From positions 1-64,000 of the forward strand of contig NZ_FMVQ01000007.1 of assembly GCF_900102495.1 (NCBI RefSeq): a stretch of DNA of 64,000 nt, in the 5' to 3' direction. The notes beneath the pieces were generated by a model. The model had not been told where the DNA came from. It searched no databases and worked only from the letters and a program-made list of their open reading frames with translations. Positions 1 through 8,759 of the stretch are shown here, piece after piece (the first letter of the stretch is position 1; each line of letters begins with the position of its first letter). The translations under genes were made by a program, and so were the position numbers. This DNA is from Nitrosospira sp. Nl5 (GTDB lineage Bacteria; Pseudomonadota; Gammaproteobacteria; Burkholderiales; Nitrosomonadaceae).

Positions 1-153
1 ACGGGAGATCAGGTCGTCCAGATCGGCTTTCAGGTTGGAGAGCTCGTCGCTGGCGGCTTCGCCTGCCTTGCGTGTCGCCCTGCCTGCATGATTCACCGCG
101 TTTCTTGCCTCAGCTTGTGCCTCACCCGTTTTGTTGGTGGTATCAGTTGCCAT
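1..153 (-). CDS. DUF883 (ElaB/YqjD-like) protein, N-terminal part
   Basis: The reverse strand reads from an ATG at 153 to the window edge without a stop, giving 51 residues. The peptide is rich in Ala, Glu, Asp and Lys and starts MATDTTNKTGEAQAEARNAV, followed by an amphipathic stretch with AASDELSNLKADLDDLISR. This matches the N-terminal helical half of DUF883 proteins, which in E. coli (ElaB, YqjD, YgaM) are stationary-phase proteins anchored to the inner membrane by a C-terminal segment. That segment would lie outside the window. A strong Shine-Dalgarno (AAGGAG) sits 6 nt before the start. A GTGTGTC..CGTACA-like motif lies in the same orientation about 75-90 bp upstream. The family call is by composition and pattern only. 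Confidence 0.7.
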   Translation of the reverse strand, partial: MATDTTNKTGEAQAEARNAVNHAGRATRKAGEAASDELSNLKADLDDLISR

Positions 154-225
154 GGTTCACTCCTTTTTGTCATTGAAAATATGCGTATTTCAGCATCCAG
201 TTTCCCGCAATTGGCAACTGCAGTA

Positions 226-242
226 TGTACGATGACACACAT
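226..242 (-). promoter_or_regulatory. GTGTGTC-N2-CGTACA motif upstream of the DUF883 gene
   Basis: On the minus strand the sequence reads ATGTGTGTCATCGTACA. It differs at only two positions from the motif at 24460-24476 upstream of the Crp/Fnr regulator. Related forms lie at 25809-25825 and 29776-29790. It points in the direction of the DUF883 gene. The binding factor is unknown. Confidence 0.4.
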
Positions 243-340
243 AATCGAGTTGATTTCACTGTTCCGATTATCCACTCTTTATTCTCATTGCAATTTTTAT
301 TTGATAGGCGTGGGGCATGTTGATACTTCAAGCGTTCAAA

Positions 341-370
341 TTGAGCGAGCCGCGGCAAAAATGATATAAT
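341..370 (+). promoter_or_regulatory. Candidate sigma-70 promoter of rpsB-tsf
   Basis: TTGAGC (341-346) and a perfect TATAAT (365-370) are separated by 18 bp. Transcription would start near 377 and give a leader of about 128 nt before rpsB. This fits the strong promoters expected for ribosomal protein genes. Confidence 0.6.
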
Positions 371-444
371 CCAGCGCTAATCCGGACTTACGGCTACTTT
401 CCCGTTACCGTGACCGGATTAAATTCGCAAATCCGTCAATTCCA

Positions 445-491
445 AGGGTGCTCTCCGGTAGAGCGACTATGGCGGATTGAGGCTCAACCCT
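445..491 (+). promoter_or_regulatory. Folded rpsB 5' leader, candidate S2 autoregulatory site
   Basis: The leader just before the rpsB ribosome binding site can fold into a small junction. An outer AGGGT/ACCCT pair (445-449 with 487-491) closes a GCTCT-ccggt-AGAGC hairpin (450-464) and a TTGA-ggc-TCAA hairpin (477-487). The outer and last stems share base 487, so they compete. In E. coli, ribosomal protein S2 represses rpsB-tsf through a structured leader. By analogy this is a candidate site, but I could not compare it to a family alignment. Confidence 0.4.
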
Positions 492-504
492 AGAGGAGAA
501 ATTC

Positions 505-1239
505 ATGTCAGTAACCATGCGACAAATGCTCGAGGCGGGCGTCCATTTTGGACATCAAACCCGTTTCTGGAATCCAAGAATGGCCCAGTATATTTTTGGC
601 CATCGTAACAAGATTCATATCATCAATCTGGAAAAAACCTTGACGATGTATCAGGACGCGATGAAATACGTGCGTCAGCTATCGGCTAACAAGGGCAATA
701 TTCTATTCGTTGGCACCAAGCGGCAGGCGCGCGATATCGTGCGTGAGGAAGCACTCCGCTGCGGTGCGCCCTACGTTGATCAGCGCTGGCTCGGCGGGAT
801 GCTGACCAACTTCAAGACGATAAAACTTTCCGTCAAACGCCTGCATGAAATGGAAGCAATGGCGGAAGATGGCACTCTCGACAAGCTTTCCAAGAAGGAA
901 GCGCTGGATATCCAGCGCGAACTGGAAAAGCTGAATCGCAGCCTGGGCGGTATCAAGGACATGAAGGGAATTCCCGATGCCATGTTCGTGATTGACGTGG
1001 GGTATCAGAAAGGTGCGATCACCGAAGCCAAAAAACTCGGTATTCCGATAATTGGTGTCGTAGATACCAATCATAGTCCTGAGGGATTGGATTACGTAAT
1101 CCCCGGCAATGACGATTCCAGCCAGGCGATACGCTTGTATGCGCGCGGCGTGGCCGATGCCATTCTGGAGGGGCGCAACCAGATTGTCCAGGAAATCGTC
1201 AGAAACGAAGCGGACGAGACTATAGCAGCGGAAGAGTAA
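505..1239 (+). CDS. rpsB: 30S ribosomal protein S2
   Basis: The 244-residue product is full length for S2. It carries the N-terminal block [20 protein letters not shown] (residues 5-24) and the C-terminal signature around [20 protein letters not shown] that precedes [11 protein letters not shown]2 joins the small subunit late and helps dock S1. The ATG at 505 has a GAGGAG ribosome binding site 6 nt upstream. It is the first gene of the conserved rpsB-tsf-pyrH-frr string, and the 126 bp before tsf contain a terminator-like hairpin. The upstream leader is folded, which suggests S2 feedback control as in enterobacteria. Identification is secure. Confidence 0.98.
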   Translation: MSVTMRQMLEAGVHFGHQTRFWNPRMAQYIFGHRNKIHIINLEKTLTMYQDAMKYVRQLSANKGNILFVGTKRQARDIVREEALRCGAPYVDQRWLGGMLTNFKTIKLSVKRLHEMEAMAEDGTLDKLSKKEALDIQRELEKLNRSLGGIKDMKGIPDAMFVIDVGYQKGAITEAKKLGIPIIGVVDTNHSPEGLDYVIPGNDDSSQAIRLYARGVADAILEGRNQIVQEIVRNEADETIAAEE

Positions 1240-1307
1240 TCGAATACGCAGCAAGCGCAGATAGGGGTGCATGCATTTTCTTTTTCCAGTCGCGCTGATT
1301 CTACAGA

Positions 1308-1340
1308 GCCTCGCCCGAGCGTGGGTAGCGGAGGCATTTT
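1308..1340 (+). terminator. Hairpin between rpsB and tsf, possible attenuator
   Basis: GCCTCGC (1308-1314) pairs with GCGGAGGC (1328-1335) with one bulge, and ATTTT follows at once. It looks like a weak intrinsic terminator or processing hairpin. Partial termination here would lower tsf output relative to rpsB. Confidence 0.45.
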
Positions 1341-1365
1341 AGCTAATTTTGTATTTGGAGAGAGT

Positions 1366-2274
1366 ATGGCGGATATTACCGCGCAAATGGTAAAGGAGTT
1401 GCGGGACATGACCGGTCTGGGGATGATGGAGTGCAAAAAAGCGTTGACCGAAACCAGCGGAGACATGAAAGCGGCAGAGGATCTGTTGCGGATCAAGAGC
1501 GGCGCCAAGGCGAGCAAGGCCGCCACGCGCCTGGCGGCGGAGGGCATGATAGGAGCGTATGTCGCACCTGATGGCAAGAGCGGAGCGTTGGTGGAAGTCA
1601 ATTGCGAAACCGACTTCGTTGCCCGAAACGAGGATTTTATCAATTTCACCCGCGACCTCGCAAAGTTGGTGGCAATGAAAAGTCCGACGGATACGGAAGG
1701 ATTGGGCGTCGCTACCTTGCCAAATGGCAAAAATGTGGATGAGCTTCGAAAAGCCCTGGTAATGAAATTGGGTGAAAATATCAGTATACGCCGCTTCGCG
1801 CGTCATGCGGCCCAGGGACGTCTTGCTTCATACCTGCATGGTGCGAAAATCGGTGTAATGGTTGACTACACCGGCGGTGATGAGACGCTGGGTAAGGATT
1901 TGGCGATGCATGTTGCGGCTAGCAAGCCGATTTGCGTTTCAAGAGAGCAGGTTTCATCCGATCTATTGGCACGTGAGCGACTGATCTATACCGCGCAAGC
2001 GGCGGAAAGCGGAAAGCCTGCCGATATCGTTGCAAAAATGGTAGATGGCCGTATCGCGAAATATCTCGCTGAAGTGACACTGCTCGGCCAGCCTTTTGTC
2101 AAGGACCCGGATCAAACGGTGGAAAAGCTGCTTGCGGCAAAATCCGCCAAAGTTAATGGGTTTACTTTGTTCGTTGTAGGGGAGGGTATTGAAAAGAAGT
2201 CTGGCGACTTCGCTGCCGAGGTAATGGCCCAAGTGAGCCAGATCAAAGAAGACAAGGCCTCGCAATCAAACTAA
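1366..2274 (+). CDS. tsf: Elongation factor Ts
   Basis: The guanine-nucleotide exchange factor for EF-Tu. The open frame begins at 1267, but the real start is the ATG at 1366. It follows a GGAGAGAG ribosome binding site and gives the conserved N-terminus [20 protein letters not shown], an EF-Tu-binding UBA-like domain. The product is 302 residues, slightly longer than the 283 of E. coli. The Thr-Asp-Phe motif that enters EF-Tu is seen in [12 protein letters not shown] near residues 80-91. It lies between rpsB and pyrH as in most proteobacteria and is probably co-transcribed with rpsB through the hairpin at 1308-1340. Confidence 0.97.
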   Translation: MADITAQMVKELRDMTGLGMMECKKALTETSGDMKAAEDLLRIKSGAKASKAATRLAAEGMIGAYVAPDGKSGALVEVNCETDFVARNEDFINFTRDLAKLVAMKSPTDTEGLGVATLPNGKNVDELRKALVMKLGENISIRRFARHAAQGRLASYLHGAKIGVMVDYTGGDETLGKDLAMHVAASKPICVSREQVSSDLLARERLIYTAQAAESGKPADIVAKMVDGRIAKYLAEVTLLGQPFVKDPDQTVEKLLAAKSAKVNGFTLFVVGEGIEKKSGDFAAEVMAQVSQIKEDKASQSN

Positions 2275-2283
2275 AGATATGCC

Positions 2284-3000
2284 ATGACGACCACCGCTTA
2301 TAAACGTATTCTGCTGAAGCTTTCCGGCGAGGCCCTGATGGGTGACGATAGTTACGGCATCAATCGCGTCGTCATTGAGCGAATTGTCACAGAAATCAAG
2401 GAAGTGAGCCAGCTAGGCGTCGAAGTGGCTGTCGTCATCGGCGGGGGCAACATTTTTCGCGGCATGACTTCGGCTGAAGATGGTATGGATAGGGCCACCG
2501 CCGATTATATGGGTATGCTGGCTACAGTCATGAATGCCCTGGCACTGCAGGATGCCATGCGCCGCAGTGGGCTGATAAGTCGGGTTCAATCCGCGCTACG
2601 TATTGATCAAGTGGTGGAACCATATATTCGCGGTAAAGCCATACGCTACCTGGAGGCGGGGAAAGTAGTAATTTTTGCCGCTGGTACCGGCAACCCCTTC
2701 TTTACCACCGATACAGCGGCCGCATTGCGCGGAATGGAGATGAACGTGGATATCGTGCTCAAGGCGACCAAGGTGGACGGCGTATACACTACTGATCCCA
2801 AGATAAATCCAAACGCCATTCGCTATCAGAACCTGTCATTTGATATGGCTATCGCTCAGAACCTGAAGGTGATGGATGCTACCGCATTGACTTTGTGCCG
2901 CGATCAGAAGCTGCCGCTCAATGTATTCAGCATCTTCAAGGCCGGCGCATTGAAACGGGTAGTGATGGGTGAAGACGAGGGGACGCTGGTGCAGGTTTGA
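2284..3000 (+). CDS. pyrH: Uridylate kinase (UMP kinase)
   Basis: A 238-residue amino-acid-kinase-fold enzyme that phosphorylates UMP to UDP. Conserved blocks are KLSGEAL (12-18), [10 protein letters not shown] (51-60) and [16 protein letters not shown] (134-149), the last covering the nucleotide site. The length equals that of the E. coli enzyme. The gene starts 9 bp after tsf, so it is probably in the same transcript; the ribosome binding site is weak and an alternative upstream ATG at 2279 is out of frame. In E. coli the enzyme is hexameric, activated by GTP and inhibited by UTP. Confidence 0.98.
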   Translation: MTTTAYKRILLKLSGEALMGDDSYGINRVVIERIVTEIKEVSQLGVEVAVVIGGGNIFRGMTSAEDGMDRATADYMGMLATVMNALALQDAMRRSGLISRVQSALRIDQVVEPYIRGKAIRYLEAGKVVIFAAGTGNPFFTTDTAAALRGMEMNVDIVLKATKVDGVYTTDPKINPNAIRYQNLSFDMAIAQNLKVMDATALTLCRDQKLPLNVFSIFKAGALKRVVMGEDEGTLVQV

Positions 3001-3087
3001 ATTTCTCTTGCCGTCTTAAATTTTAACAAAGAAGAATCTGTGCGTTCATTTCGCCTTTTTTGTCGTCAGTACATTTTCCTGAATCTG

Positions 3088-3106
3088 GCGGTCGACCGCT
3101 CATTTT
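3088..3106 (+). terminator. Weak hairpin after pyrH
   Basis: The perfect palindrome GCGGTCGACCGC (3088-3099) is followed by TCATTTTT. The stem is only 4-5 bp with a tetraloop, so it may be a weak intrinsic terminator before frr. A promoter for frr may follow, but no convincing -35/-10 pair was picked. Confidence 0.3.
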
Positions 3107-3171
3107 TCAATTTGGTGTTATGATTTAATAAGACTTTTGCGTCATCCCGTCCAACTTCCGGATTTAGGATT

Positions 3172-3729
3172 ATGATCGCCGATATTAAGAAGTCCACTGA
3201 ACAAAAAATGCAGAAAAGCCTGGAGGCACTGAAACTGGATCTGGGCAAGGTACGAACCGGCCGGGCGCACACCGGTCTGCTGGACCATATCACGGTCGAC
3301 TATTATGGCGCCCCCACGCTCATAAATCAGTTGGCCAATGTGAACTTGGCGGATGCTCGAACTATCACGGTTGCGCCTTGGGAAAAAAAGATGCTGAGCG
3401 CGATTGAAAAAGCGATTCGCAATTCCGACCTGGGATTGAACCCCGTAACCGTGGGCGAGATGATTCGGATACCCATGCCACCACTTACCGAGGAACGCCG
3501 CCGCGACTTAACTAAAATAGTGAAGCATGAAGCTGAAACCGCCCGTATAGCGATGCGCAATGTACGCCGCGACGCGAATGCCCATTTGAAGGAGTTACTC
3601 AAGGAGAAAAAGATCGCGGAGGATGACGAACGCCGTGGCCAGGATGAGATTCAGAAACTTACCGACCGTCACATCGCGGAGATAGACAAGCTGCTGCAAA
3701 CCAAGGAAGCAGAATTGATGGCAATCTGA
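3172..3729 (+). CDS. frr: Ribosome recycling factor
   Basis: With EF-G this protein splits post-termination ribosomes. The product has 185 residues, the family length. It shows the N-terminal helix [20 protein letters not shown], the domain with [17 protein letters not shown], and the block [20 protein letters not shown]. An AGGA precedes the ATG. It is 171 bp from pyrH and about 230 bp before uppS; that second gap holds only short frames without support. Confidence 0.98.
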   Translation: MIADIKKSTEQKMQKSLEALKLDLGKVRTGRAHTGLLDHITVDYYGAPTLINQLANVNLADARTITVAPWEKKMLSAIEKAIRNSDLGLNPVTVGEMIRIPMPPLTEERRRDLTKIVKHEAETARIAMRNVRRDANAHLKELLKEKKIAEDDERRGQDEIQKLTDRHIAEIDKLLQTKEAELMAI

Positions 3730-3957
3730 TGTCAGGCGTCCGGCTACCAATCCAGCTGTCCTCCCGGCAAAGGCGTTGGCGCTCGTCCGCCGACTCGCTC
3801 CCGACGGAGGTGGGCAAAAAATATACCGCAGATACTTGTTTAAAAATTATTTCTGGGAAAACGAAGTACTTGCAACAACGCTGGGTAAAGCAGCTACTCG
3901 CGAAGCGGATATCCGCAATTTTAGATTTGAGACGCTCTTAACTCAACTGAACCTTCC

Positions 3958-4755
3958 ATGCCTCTTACCACCAGCTCAACGCGCGAAATACCCGAAACCG
4001 GCATGATTCCCCGGCACATTGCCATCATCATGGATGGCAATGGCCGCTGGGCGAAAAACCGCTTCATGCCCCGCGTGGCAGGGCATAAACGCGGGGTGGA
4101 GACGGTGCGAACCGCTATCAAGGCCTGTGTTGAGCGCGGTGTGGAGTATCTTACTTTATTCGCTTTCAGCAGCGAAAACTGGCGCAGGCCGGCAGATGAA
4201 GTCACTTTTCTCATGCAACTTTTCATCACCGTCCTAGAGCAGGAGGTTGCCAAGCTGCACGAGAACGGTATCTGCTTCAAAGTAATCGGTGACTTGTCAA
4301 AATTCGAGCCTAATATCGTCGAATTTATTCGTAAAGGAGAGACGCTGACTGCGGCTAACACGCGGTTTACACTAACCATCGCAGCCAATTACGGCGGACG
4401 ATGGGATATCATGCAAGCGATTCGCAAAATGCTGGGACAGCGCCCTGAATTGGCAACCTGTTTCGACGAAAAAGACTTGATGCCATATTTTGCATTGAAC
4501 TATGCTCCCGAGCCTGATCTGTTTATCCGCACCGGTGGTGAAAAGCGCATCAGCAATTTTCTACTATGGCAATTGGCCTATACGGAGCTGTATTTTACCG
4601 ATACCCTGTGGCCGGATTTTGATGACCGCGCACTTAACCTCGCCATTCAATCCTATCAGAAACGAGAGCGCCGTTTTGGACGCACCAGTGAACAGCTTCA
4701 AATAGTACAGCCTCCCCATGAGGGAAGAGAAATTGCCGCCAAAAGAACGGCGTAG
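3958..4755 (+). CDS. uppS: Undecaprenyl diphosphate synthase
   Basis: A cis-prenyltransferase that condenses isopentenyl diphosphate onto farnesyl diphosphate to make the C55 lipid carrier for peptidoglycan and O-antigen. The 265-residue product shows [13 protein letters not shown], with the catalytic Asp at about residue 26, plus FSSENWRRP and [20 protein letters not shown], all diagnostic. No clear ribosome binding site precedes the ATG at 3958, and an in-frame ATG at 4003 could be used instead. The last 15 or so codons are not conserved. It begins the isoprenoid and phospholipid block with cdsA and dxr. Confidence 0.96.
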   Translation: MPLTTSSTREIPETGMIPRHIAIIMDGNGRWAKNRFMPRVAGHKRGVETVRTAIKACVERGVEYLTLFAFSSENWRRPADEVTFLMQLFITVLEQEVAKLHENGICFKVIGDLSKFEPNIVEFIRKGETLTAANTRFTLTIAANYGGRWDIMQAIRKMLGQRPELATCFDEKDLMPYFALNYAPEPDLFIRTGGEKRISNFLLWQLAYTELYFTDTLWPDFDDRALNLAIQSYQKRERRFGRTSEQLQIVQPPHEGREIAAKRTA

Positions 4756-4764
4756 CAGTTTGTC

Positions 4765-4935
4765 GGACTCGAAGGAAATCGGCTGTAAAAGCATCTGGCC
4801 GCTCCATGTTTCACCGCTTTTCCAGCTAATAGAACAACTATTAGCCTTTCAAAACCCTCAGAACCGATCCTCTCCCAGTCAACTTTTCGCTTCGATTCTT
4901 CAAGTCCGAGAGGTTCCCGGCTTCTATAATTTCCT
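4765..4935. repeat. Diverged dispersed repeat, copy A
   Basis: The spacer between uppS and cdsA shares colinear blocks with 23316-23475. The best are AGGAAATCGGCT (4773-4784 and 23326-23337), CTTTTCGCTTCG (4883-4894 and 23422-23433), and GATTCTTCAAGTCC here against GGTTCTTCAGGTCC there. Block spacing differs by about 14 bp, so there are indels. Both copies lie in intergenic DNA on the same strand. The nature of the element is unknown. Confidence 0.55.
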
Positions 4936-4970
4936 CCCCGGTAATATTTTTTGCCCAGACTTTTCCCGTC

Positions 4971-5792
4971 ATGCTTAAGACCCGGATTCTTACCGCCGCC
5001 ACCTTGTTATTCTTTTTTTTGGCAGCATTGTTTTACTTATCGGCAATTTTCTGGATGGTATTGCTACTTGCGCTGGCAGTGGCTGGCTCACGGGAATGGA
5101 GCACGCTTGCAAAATTTTCCACTCCCTACACTATCGCTTATCTGCTATTAACCGTAATACTGGGAGGAGAACTTCTATTCTTATTGAGCGAAAAAGTTTT
5201 GGCCGATCCATATAGCAGGTCATTTCTGTGGCTTTATGCCGGTTCGCTGGCCTTCTGGATGCTGGTCGTCCCCTTTTTTTTGAAATCAAACCGCCCACTC
5301 AAGAACCCGGTCTTACTGGCGTTAACGGGCTGGCTACTGCTATTGCCGACCTGCCTCGCCCTGTACCAGTTGCGAGCCATTAATCCGCTACTCCTGCTAG
5401 GTTTCATGGCTACCATTTGGATTTCGGATACTGCCGCGTATTTTACCGGGCGCGCGCTGGGGAAACATAAGCTTGCGCCGAGTATCAGCCCCGGCAAGAC
5501 TTGGGAGGGTGTAGCGGGAGCGCTAGTCGCGGTTTCTATTTATGCGCTGGCATGGAGTCTCGTCGTCGGAGAAGAGGCGCGCATCACGTTACTGGCGCCA
5601 TTGCTGCTGGTGCTTGCGATGATGGGCATTATTGGCGATTTATTCGAATCCCTCATGAAACGCCATGCCGGGGTAAAGGATAGCGGAAATATTTTGCCCG
5701 GCCACGGTGGTATACTTGATCGTATCGATGCGCTCACCTCAACCCTGCCTATCGCTGTTTTGTCACTTCTATTTTTACAGACTCAACTATGA
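4971..5792 (+). CDS. cdsA: Phosphatidate cytidylyltransferase (CDP-diglyceride synthase)
   Basis: An inner-membrane enzyme that makes CDP-diacylglycerol from phosphatidic acid and CTP, the precursor for all phospholipids including the substrate of the Psd pathway. The 273-residue product is highly hydrophobic with about eight membrane segments. It ends with the family signature running through [20 protein letters not shown] and GILDRIDAL. No ribosome binding site is obvious before the ATG. Its last four bases overlap the dxr start (ATGA), which indicates translational coupling. Confidence 0.96.
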   Translation: MLKTRILTAATLLFFFLAALFYLSAIFWMVLLLALAVAGSREWSTLAKFSTPYTIAYLLLTVILGGELLFLLSEKVLADPYSRSFLWLYAGSLAFWMLVVPFFLKSNRPLKNPVLLALTGWLLLLPTCLALYQLRAINPLLLLGFMATIWISDTAAYFTGRALGKHKLAPSISPGKTWEGVAGALVAVSIYALAWSLVVGEEARITLLAPLLLVLAMMGIIGDLFESLMKRHAGVKDSGNILPGHGGILDRIDALTSTLPIAVLSLLFLQTQL

Positions 5793-6976
5793 AAGCCGTT
5801 CGTCATCTCACCATTCTTGGTTCTACCGGTACCATCGGCGTGAATACGCTGGATGTGGTTGCACGTCATCCTGACCGGTTTCATGTTGTTGCCCTGACCG
5901 CCAATAACAATGCAAAAAAAATACTGGAACAATGCCGTCGCTTCCAACCGCGCTATGCGGTAATGCTGGATGCAGCAGGCGCCGAATGGCTACAGGCAGA
6001 AATTCGCACGGCCGGCCTTGCCACTGAAGTGCTATCCGGTATCGAGTCGCTGGAGAAAGTGGCGTCGCTTCCCGAGGTGGATACGGTGATGGCGGCGATT
6101 GTCGGAGCCGCCGGTATACGTCCTACGTTTGCTGCCGCTGGCGCAGGGAAGCGTGTGCTCCTTGCCAACAAGGAAACGATGGTTATGGCCGGGCGGATTT
6201 TTATGGATGTGGTCAAACACAATCGGTCCACTTTGCTGCCGATAGACAGCGAACACAATGCTATCTTCCAGTCGCTGCCGCAGAACTTTTCAGGGGATCT
6301 GGGAGCGGTCGGGGTACGCCGCATTCTGTTGACCGCGTCAGGCGGGCCATTCCGGCAATTATCGTTAAGCTCGCTGGGAGAAGTAACGCCGGGACAGGCT
6401 TGCGCCCACCCCAATTGGGTCATGGGGCGGAAGATTTCGGTGGACTCGGCCACAATGATGAACAAGGGTTTGGAAGTCATCGAAGCACATTGGCTATTTG
6501 ATGCCGCTCCCGATCAAATCCAGGTAATCATCCATCCGCAGAGCATTATTCATTCCATGGTTGAATATGTGGATGGTTCGGTGTTGGCACAACTTGGCAA
6601 TCCTGATATGCGAACCCCAATTGCGCATGCCCTAGGTTTTCCGGAGCGAATCGAAACTGGAGTGGCGTCGCTGGATATGTTCAAAGTGGCCCGGCTCGAT
6701 TTCGAAGCACCCGATTTTAAGCGCTTTCCATGTCTGAGGCTTGCATACCAGGCGTTGGCCGCCGGGGGTAGCGCGCCGGCAATACTCAATGCAGCAAATG
6801 AAGTGGCGGTGGAATCTTTTCTCAAATGCCGGATGCCATTTACCGCGATTCCAGCCATGATTGAAGAAGTCATGCGAACAGTTTTCCGCAAGGAAATCGC
6901 CACGCTTAACGATGTATTGACAGCGGATAGCGAAGCGCGTGAAGCCGCCCATGAATGGCTGGCATGCTTGGTATAA
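5789..6976 (+). CDS. dxr: 1-deoxy-D-xylulose 5-phosphate reductoisomerase
   Basis: The second enzyme of the MEP isoprenoid pathway, making 2-C-methyl-erythritol 4-phosphate with NADPH. The 395-residue product begins with the Rossmann motif [13 protein letters not shown] (11-23). It contains NKETMVMAG, the metal-binding [17 protein letters not shown] and [20 protein letters not shown]. It overlaps cdsA by 4 bp and supplies precursors for UppS two genes upstream. Family length and motifs are complete. Confidence 0.97.
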   Translation: MKAVRHLTILGSTGTIGVNTLDVVARHPDRFHVVALTANNNAKKILEQCRRFQPRYAVMLDAAGAEWLQAEIRTAGLATEVLSGIESLEKVASLPEVDTVMAAIVGAAGIRPTFAAAGAGKRVLLANKETMVMAGRIFMDVVKHNRSTLLPIDSEHNAIFQSLPQNFSGDLGAVGVRRILLTASGGPFRQLSLSSLGEVTPGQACAHPNWVMGRKISVDSATMMNKGLEVIEAHWLFDAAPDQIQVIIHPQSIIHSMVEYVDGSVLAQLGNPDMRTPIAHALGFPERIETGVASLDMFKVARLDFEAPDFKRFPCLRLAYQALAAGGSAPAILNAANEVAVESFLKCRMPFTAIPAMIEEVMRTVFRKEIATLNDVLTADSEAREAAHEWLACLV

Positions 6977-7385
6977 ATTGCCGGAATCATTGGCCTTCGG
7001 ACGCGCCATCGGCGCCCGCTACCAGCCGTTGCATATAATCCGTCCAACTGCCGGATGCGGAATGGATACCTTGCAGGCCAAAAACAAGGTGGTGGGGCGA
7101 CGTGGACGTAACCCAAACCGTGGCAAGGATTTCAAGCGCAATATACCTTCTCTCGCCGTGTGCGACCATGACTGATATCAGGAGCAGCGGGCGGAATGCC
7201 CGCAAGCGGCTGGTAAATTCATCGCAACTGGTCTACACGCCCTTGCTCGCGCCATACTCGATAGCCCAGTTGACCGTTTCTTCCCGTCTCTGCTGTTTTG
7301 ATCTCCTTCTTCACGAGAGGACAACGCATATCGTCAATTTGCTGAAACCCCTTTTGGCTCACGATTGCAGACATGGGGCAACGGT
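6977..7385 (+). other. 409-bp spacer between dxr and rseP
   Basis: These genes are usually adjacent; here about 410 bp intervene. Open frames on both strands (for example minus 6987-7205) have no convincing start signal and no recognisable sequence. No repeat or terminator with a T-run was seen. It may hold a promoter for the rseP-bamA group. Confidence 0.5.
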
Positions 7386-8753
7386 ATGACATTCTTTTTT
7401 ACAATAATTGCTTTTGTGGTGGCTTTGGGTGTGCTGATTGTATTTCACGAATTCGGCCATTATCTGGTGGCACGCTGGTGTGGAGTCAAGGTGCTGCGTT
7501 TTTCAGTCGGGTTTGGCCGACCTTTGTTGAGCAAGCGCTGGGGAAAAGATCAAACCGAATGGGTGGTTGCTGCCGTTCCCTTTGGCGGTTACGTCAAAAT
7601 GCTGGATGAGCGTGAAGATGCAGTCCCGCCCGAGGATTTGATGCGATCATTCAACCGCAAGCCGGTTGCACCTCGGTTCGCAATCGTCGCGGCAGGTCCA
7701 ATTGCTAATTTTTTGTTGGCAATTGTGCTTTATTGGTTGCTATTCATGGTGGGTGTCAGCGGTATGAAGCCGATTCTGGGGCCGGTAACTCCCGCAACAC
7801 CCGCCGCCTTTGCGGCTTTCGAGATGGGCGAGACCATAACAAAAATCGGAACCGAACCTATTGCGTCGTGGCAGGACGTCCGCTGGCTGCTATTGTCGCA
7901 TGCGGTGGACAGATCGCCCGCCGTTACCGTGGAAGCTCTTGGCCAGAGCGGAGAAACAATCCGGCATCAGCTGGATTTAAGCCGCATTGATGCTGACGAC
8001 CTGGATGGAGATTTTCTGAAGAAGATCGGCCTGAGCAGTTATCTGCCACCAATAAAACCCATTATTGCTCAAGTCATTCCTAATAGCGCCGGCAGCCGCG
8101 CCGGTTTGCTGGCGGGGGATGAGATCCTGGCGATAAACGGTAGGGAGATTACTCTTTGGGAAGAGCTGGTAGAGAAGATAAAAGCCAGTCCCGGAATCCC
8201 ATTAGTGCTGGAGATTCAACGTGACAAAACGGCTATCGACATCGAGGTGATTCCCGATACGATTAACGAAAATGGAGAAAAGACCGGAAAAATCGGGATT
8301 GGGCCGCAAATTGATCATGATGAACTGGAAAAACTCCTGATAGAAGTCAACTATCCAGCCGGCACGGCCATGATCCTGGCAATCAAGAAAACATGGGAAA
8401 CTTCTGTATTCACGCTGCGGATGCTATGGAAAATGGTGGCGGGGGAAGTTTCATGGAAGAATGTGAGCGGGCCTATTACAATCGCCGACTATGCGGGTAA
8501 GTCGGCGCAAATGGGGCTTGCTTCTTATCTCGGATTTCTTGCGCTCATCAGCATCAGTCTTGGAGTGCTGAATTTGTTGCCCATCCCCATACTGGACGGA
8601 GGGCATTTAATGTATTATGTGGTCGAAATTGTCAAAGGCAGTCCGCTTTCTTCCAGAGCCACCGAGATTGGCCAGCAGGTCGGGATGGTATTGTTATTTA
8701 CCCTGATGGCTTTCGCCATATATAACGATGTCAGTCGGCTCATCTCCGGTTAA
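7386..8753 (+). CDS. rseP: RIP metalloprotease RseP (site-2 protease)
   Basis: An inner-membrane zinc protease that cleaves the anti-sigma factor RseA after DegS and also removes signal-peptide remnants. The zinc motif HEFGH is at residues 21-25 in the first membrane helix, and the third ligand lies in the C-terminal LPIPILDGGHL helix. Two PDZ-like domains lie between, the second around NSAGSRAGLLAGDEILAING. The open frame begins at 7365, but the ATG at 7386 gives the family N-terminus MTFFFTIIAFVVALGVLIVF; the product is 455 residues. It is followed after 6 bp by bamA, the usual envelope-stress and assembly neighbour. Confidence 0.96.
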   Translation: MTFFFTIIAFVVALGVLIVFHEFGHYLVARWCGVKVLRFSVGFGRPLLSKRWGKDQTEWVVAAVPFGGYVKMLDEREDAVPPEDLMRSFNRKPVAPRFAIVAAGPIANFLLAIVLYWLLFMVGVSGMKPILGPVTPATPAAFAAFEMGETITKIGTEPIASWQDVRWLLLSHAVDRSPAVTVEALGQSGETIRHQLDLSRIDADDLDGDFLKKIGLSSYLPPIKPIIAQVIPNSAGSRAGLLAGDEILAINGREITLWEELVEKIKASPGIPLVLEIQRDKTAIDIEVIPDTINENGEKTGKIGIGPQIDHDELEKLLIEVNYPAGTAMILAIKKTWETSVFTLRMLWKMVAGEVSWKNVSGPITIADYAGKSAQMGLASYLGFLALISISLGVLNLLPIPILDGGHLMYYVVEIVKGSPLSSRATEIGQQVGMVLLFTLMAFAIYNDVSRLISG

Positions 8754-8759
8754 GTATGA

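Larger units (their letters stand above)
154..504. other. Divergent intergenic region DUF883 / rpsB
   Basis: This 351-bp AT-rich spacer separates the leftward DUF883 gene from the rightward rpsB. It contains a rightward promoter candidate, a folded rpsB leader and a leftward regulatory motif, each listed separately. Small open frames here on both strands lack ribosome binding sites and resemble nothing known. Confidence 0.7.

Noticed and set aside
445-491. Possible tRNA gene
   Set aside because: A D-arm-like hairpin is present, but there is no anticodon stem, no T-arm motif and no acceptor stem; it is part of the rpsB leader.
703-1272. 189-codon minus-strand ORF
   Set aside because: Antisense to rpsB, which is certain.
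4718-4978. 86-codon plus-strand ORF between uppS and cdsA
   Set aside because: Overlaps uppS and the repeat; related only to the other repeat copy and without a start signal.
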